From NCBI GenBank assembly GCA_003451715.1, contig DMJN01000331.1, forward strand, positions 1-8,429: a DNA stretch of 8,429 nt, given 5' to 3'. The notes beneath the pieces are model-generated. The model did not search any database. It was not told the origin of the DNA and saw only the letters and a program-made list of their open reading frames with translations. Shown here piece by piece: positions 6,507-8,429 of this stretch. Numbering within the stretch: the stretch's first letter is position 1; every line of letters starts with the position of its first letter. The DNA comes from Gammaproteobacteria bacterium (GTDB taxonomy: Bacteria > Pseudomonadota > Gammaproteobacteria > Pseudomonadales > Pseudohongiellaceae). The position numbers and the translations under genes were made by a program.

Positions 6507-6520
6507 GCACTTCTTAGTGC
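6507..6520. repeat. Small 5-bp hairpin next to the larger one
   Basis: GCACT (6507-6511) and AGTGC (6516-6520) are reverse complements around TCTT, 9 bases after the 11-bp hairpin. With that hairpin it forms two tandem stem-loops. The stem is short and could be chance. Confidence 0.3.
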
Positions 6521-6937
6521 AGAAGCCAAAAAATTCAGCCTGAAAGCCGCGCCAGTCATGCCATAGAAGCGTTAGAACACTCGCTACAAAACCAGTAAAA
6601 ACAGTAATTCGCTACATTTAATATCAATAACTTAGAACGCGATAAGTACAAAAAGTACCGCTTGTTTCGGAAGCCTGATCCTCGATTTCCTAACATGTCC
6701 TTCATTTCAACGAGTTACTTTAGACTACGAAGAAAATCAGAAGACTTTGTAACTCATTGATTTAGCTGCACACAAAAAAGTATATATTGCTAACCAAGAT
6801 GTCTTTTTTCCTTGTAGGAATCCCAACATATTGGTGAGATAATTTTGGCTTAGTAAAAGCTGATTCAACTCATATATATTACTTGCAATTCTTATGAGAC
6901 TCAGAACAGTAAATTCGGGTATAGAGGTGGCGGACAA

Positions 6938-7342
6938 ATGAAGACTTTCGCTTTTTTATTACTGCTATTACATCTCCCACATGCAACTGGACAAGAGCAG
7001 TTGATATTTGAAGGACTTCCTTCAAAAAGGATTGAAAGAACAACCGACAACACACACACCGCAACAATATCCGGTCTTGAAAGTCGATCCGCAGCCGTGA
7101 GAATTACTAAATCCGGCGATAATTACTTCTGGGAGAGTCAAAATAACACGCCCATGACCAAAATTGGTGATGGGATTTATGTTACATATTTGGCAATCGA
7201 TGGATCAGGGTATGTACGAACCTTAAATTCAACCGCGAGAGAAGTTTACCAGAGACAATCCCCCATCAATCAATTAGGTCAAACTATGTATGTCGAGCAC
7301 ATTTTGATTGGCCTAGACTCAATAACATACTACGGTCGATAA
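6938..7342 (+). CDS. Small exported protein of unknown function (134 aa)
   Basis: I do not recognise a family. Met1 is followed by a short Lys-containing n-region and a leucine-rich core (AFLLLLLHLP), with likely cleavage ATG|QEQ near residue 18, so the protein is predicted to leave the cytoplasm. The mature part of about 116 residues has no cysteines and no further membrane helix. It looks rich in beta strands: alternating hydrophobics in TATISGLESRSAAVRITKSG and IGDGIYVTYLAIDGSGYVRT, ending VEHILIGLDSITYYGR. The start is well supported by GAGGTGG (6924-6930), 7 bases upstream of ATG 6938. The gene is clearly more AT-rich than the genes left of 6300, and it stands alone, 249 bases from the next gene on the same strand. 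The ribosome-binding site, signal peptide and codon pattern argue for a real gene. Confidence 0.72.
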   Translation: MKTFAFLLLLLHLPHATGQEQLIFEGLPSKRIERTTDNTHTATISGLESRSAAVRITKSGDNYFWESQNNTPMTKIGDGIYVTYLAIDGSGYVRTLNSTAREVYQRQSPINQLGQTMYVEHILIGLDSITYYGR

Positions 7343-7472
7343 GGCACACACCAAACTACAATATGGTCAACGATATTGCTTTTTAATGCCGCTTCAAAAC
7401 CATCCGGTTCCATCTGCTCAAAATAACATATAGCTGTAACACACATACCTGTTTTAACTCTCCAATCTCTTA

Positions 7473-7501
7473 TTGCAATCCCACTAATCTAATAGTATAA
7501 C
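7473..7501 (+). promoter_or_regulatory. Candidate sigma-70 promoter for the 7592 gene
   Basis: TTGCAA (7473-7478, 4 of 6 to TTGACA) is followed by exactly 17 bases and TATAAC (7496-7501, 5 of 6 to TATAAT). Initiation would fall near 7508, inside the 8-bp palindrome CGTTAACG (7506-7513), which could act as an operator. The leader would be about 84 bases. Confidence 0.5.
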
Positions 7502-7565
7502 CCGTCGTTAACGTGGTATTTCACACGATAAATATAGGATTGGATAGTGAATTAGTCCTTGGAAA

Positions 7566-7595
7566 ATGAAAATTAGTCAGAGGGATATTCTATGA
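7566..7595 (+). CDS. Possible 9-codon leader ORF overlapping the start of the next gene
   Basis: ATG 7566 opens MKISQRDIL and stops at TGA 7593-7595, overlapping ATG 7592 of the following gene as ATGA. This arrangement would allow translational coupling. Its own ribosome-binding site is poor (GGA only 2 bases before the ATG), so it may be chance. Confidence 0.2.
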   Translation: MKISQRDIL

Positions 7596-8269
7596 AAAAA
7601 TCAAGTGTAGTACTTGCTTCATGGCTCTTAGCATCTATGGCGTTTTTTCAAGTAAGCAGTGCGCAAGTGTCGTCTCCATTTTCTGTTGCTGGCGAAAACG
7701 CTAAATTGGTGGCGGAAGATCCACCGCCTTTATCAGATATTGAGCCTTCTCCAGCTCGAACGGAGCTAAGTGTTCCAAATGTAGACCAAAAACTCGACAC
7801 GGTATTCGTCTTTATAAAACGAAATTACTTGTCTCTACGCAAATCGGATGCTTTAGATCTTCGCTCCTTCAATGTTAACGATTCGGAATCTAGTCAACTG
7901 AAACCTCTAATTCAAGAATACTATAGGAAGTATTCCGAACCTGACCTGAGTCGGAAAATGGCAATGTGTGACTACTTTATTTCTCCAAATAACCAAGATG
8001 AGCCCGAGACGGAAAGAGCTCTACACGCATTCGAATTATTAGAAAGCCAGGGTGAAATGGAAAATCGATGGGAAAGCATTGGGAATGCATTTCTTAGTGA
8101 TATAAGACTGGAATTGGGTGAGAACATTTTCCAAAACATCCAATTTGAGAGAGACAATATTTATCCTCTTGGATCATCCTACCCACTAAGCTCGAAAGAA
8201 TTCATTATTCGTCAAAATTTTAATATCACAACACTAGTTATTGGGAATTGTACTGGAGGTAATCAATGA
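7592..8269 (+). CDS. Exported protein of unknown function (225 aa)
   Basis: I do not recognise a family. A clear signal peptide (KK at 2-3, core VVLASWLLASMAFF, likely cleavage SSA|QVS after residue 24) predicts export. The next 35 residues are a Pro- and Ser-rich linker (EDPPPLSDIEPSPART). A mostly helical, charged domain follows at about 62-175, with KLDTVFVFIKRNYLSLRKSD, PLIQEYYRKYSEPDLSRKMAMCDYF and ALHAFELLESQGEMENRWES. The C-terminus is richer in aromatic and strand-forming residues and ends GNCTGGNQ. Two cysteines, one in MAMCDYF and one in GNCTGG, could pair outside the cytoplasm. The start has AGAGGGA (7579-7585) 6 bases upstream. The stop overlaps the start of the following exported gene as ATGA (8266-8269), so the two are probably co-translated. 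Base composition is AT-rich like the gene at 6938. Confidence 0.8.
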   Translation: MKKSSVVLASWLLASMAFFQVSSAQVSSPFSVAGENAKLVAEDPPPLSDIEPSPARTELSVPNVDQKLDTVFVFIKRNYLSLRKSDALDLRSFNVNDSESSQLKPLIQEYYRKYSEPDLSRKMAMCDYFISPNNQDEPETERALHAFELLESQGEMENRWESIGNAFLSDIRLELGENIFQNIQFERDNIYPLGSSYPLSSKEFIIRQNFNITTLVIGNCTGGNQ

Positions 8270-8429
8270 AAAACATAAGCACAAGCTTATTGTTAGTTAT
8301 TGCCTTTTCGTATTCACCCTAATGCCAACACCGTCGCTGGCTTATATTGATTTTGGGTGCACAGCAGACACCAGTTCAAATAATGCATGGATTATATTTG
8401 AATGTCATATAGATATAGATGATCCAGTA
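8266..8429 (+). pseudogene. Exported protein gene with an apparent frameshift in its signal peptide; runs off the window
   Basis: ATG 8266 overlaps the previous stop as ATGA and has an excellent ribosome-binding site (TGGAGGT, 8254-8260, 5 bases upstream). The frame reads MKNISTSLLLVIAF, the start of a signal peptide, then stops at TAA after 18 codons. Another frame then continues open to the window end and completes the signal peptide: FVFTLMPTPSLA, cleavage before YIDFGC, then CTADTSSNNAWIIFECHID. Adding one T to the T4 run at 8305-8308 joins the two into one uninterrupted protein. This is a real one-base deletion, an assembly or read error in the short homopolymer, or less likely a programmed shift. 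Two cysteines in the visible mature part could pair. Family unknown; the gene is incomplete at the right edge. Confidence 0.6.

Larger units (their letters stand above)
6289..6937. other. Gene-poor intergenic stretch with hairpins
   Basis: Nearly 650 bases between the divergent serine hydrolase and the small exported protein gene. Composition shifts from mixed to AT-rich along it. It holds a candidate minus-strand promoter (6420-6448), a strong hairpin (6472-6497) and a second small hairpin (6507-6520). A weak 6-bp inverted repeat is also present (GCCTGA 6414-6419 with TCAGGC 6434-6439). A 46-codon plus-strand frame from ATG 6308 to TAA 6448 is not convincing as a gene. I see no tRNA, no known riboswitch pattern and no mobile-element ends between about 6520 and 6870. 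TATATATT at 6873-6880 could serve the gene at 6938, though no good -35 is placed for it. Confidence 0.6.

Noticed and set aside
6540..6650. Possible integron attC-like site (GCGTT near 6568 and AACGC near 6636)
   Set aside because: The order of the half-sites is the reverse of an attC, the core consensus is not met, and no integrase or cassette pattern is visible.
6411..6678. AGCCTGA occurring three times (near 6413, 6536 and 6672)
   Set aside because: A 7-mer with irregular spacing and no shared flanks; chance is the simplest explanation.
6737..6937. 66-codon minus-strand open frame upstream of the 6938 gene
   Set aside because: It starts at TTG without a ribosome-binding site, ends without recognisable structure, and lies over the leader of a well-supported plus-strand gene.

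Overview
The window looks like chromosomal DNA of an aerobic heterotrophic gammaproteobacterium, possibly a marine one. The NfsA protein can be aligned residue by residue with the E. coli enzyme. A SURF1-type cytochrome oxidase assembly factor implies aerobic respiration. Gene density and base composition are ordinary up to about position 6300, after which the sequence becomes clearly AT-rich. The lineage is inferred from protein resemblance recalled from memory, not from a search.

Left block (1-2768, plus strand): an aldo/keto reductase that may begin before the window, then two adjacent four-helix membrane proteins that align with each other and look like a tandem duplication (DUF6644-like), then a SURF1-family protein. 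The first membrane gene seems to start at a non-ATG codon, because its obvious N-terminal domain lies upstream of its first ATG. The SURF1 protein has Asn where the family's heme-binding His normally sits.

Middle block (2832-6288): a secreted CopC-like protein on the minus strand, whose copper-site Asp-x-His is replaced and which carries an acidic Asp-Pro-Pro tail; a divergent plus-strand double-hotdog acyl-CoA thioesterase; then a minus-strand pair, a secreted beta-lactamase-family serine hydrolase followed by the NfsA-type nitroreductase. The thioesterase and nfsA stop codons face each other across only 2 bases. SURF1, the CopC-like protein and the His-bearing membrane pair could together serve copper or heme handling for a terminal oxidase. 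This is a hypothesis from proximity only.

Right block (6289-8429): a roughly 650-base gene-poor stretch with a strong hairpin, then an AT-rich segment encoding small exported proteins I do not recognise: 134 aa at 6938, 225 aa at 7592, and a third starting at 8266 by an ATGA overlap, which breaks after 18 codons through an apparent one-base frameshift inside its signal peptide. This part looks like lineage-specific or acquired DNA. I see no transposase, integrase, CRISPR array, tRNA or rRNA. The right-hand orphan secreted genes and the membrane pair/SURF1/CopC-like group are the best candidates for something undescribed, but neither can be called a system from sequence alone.
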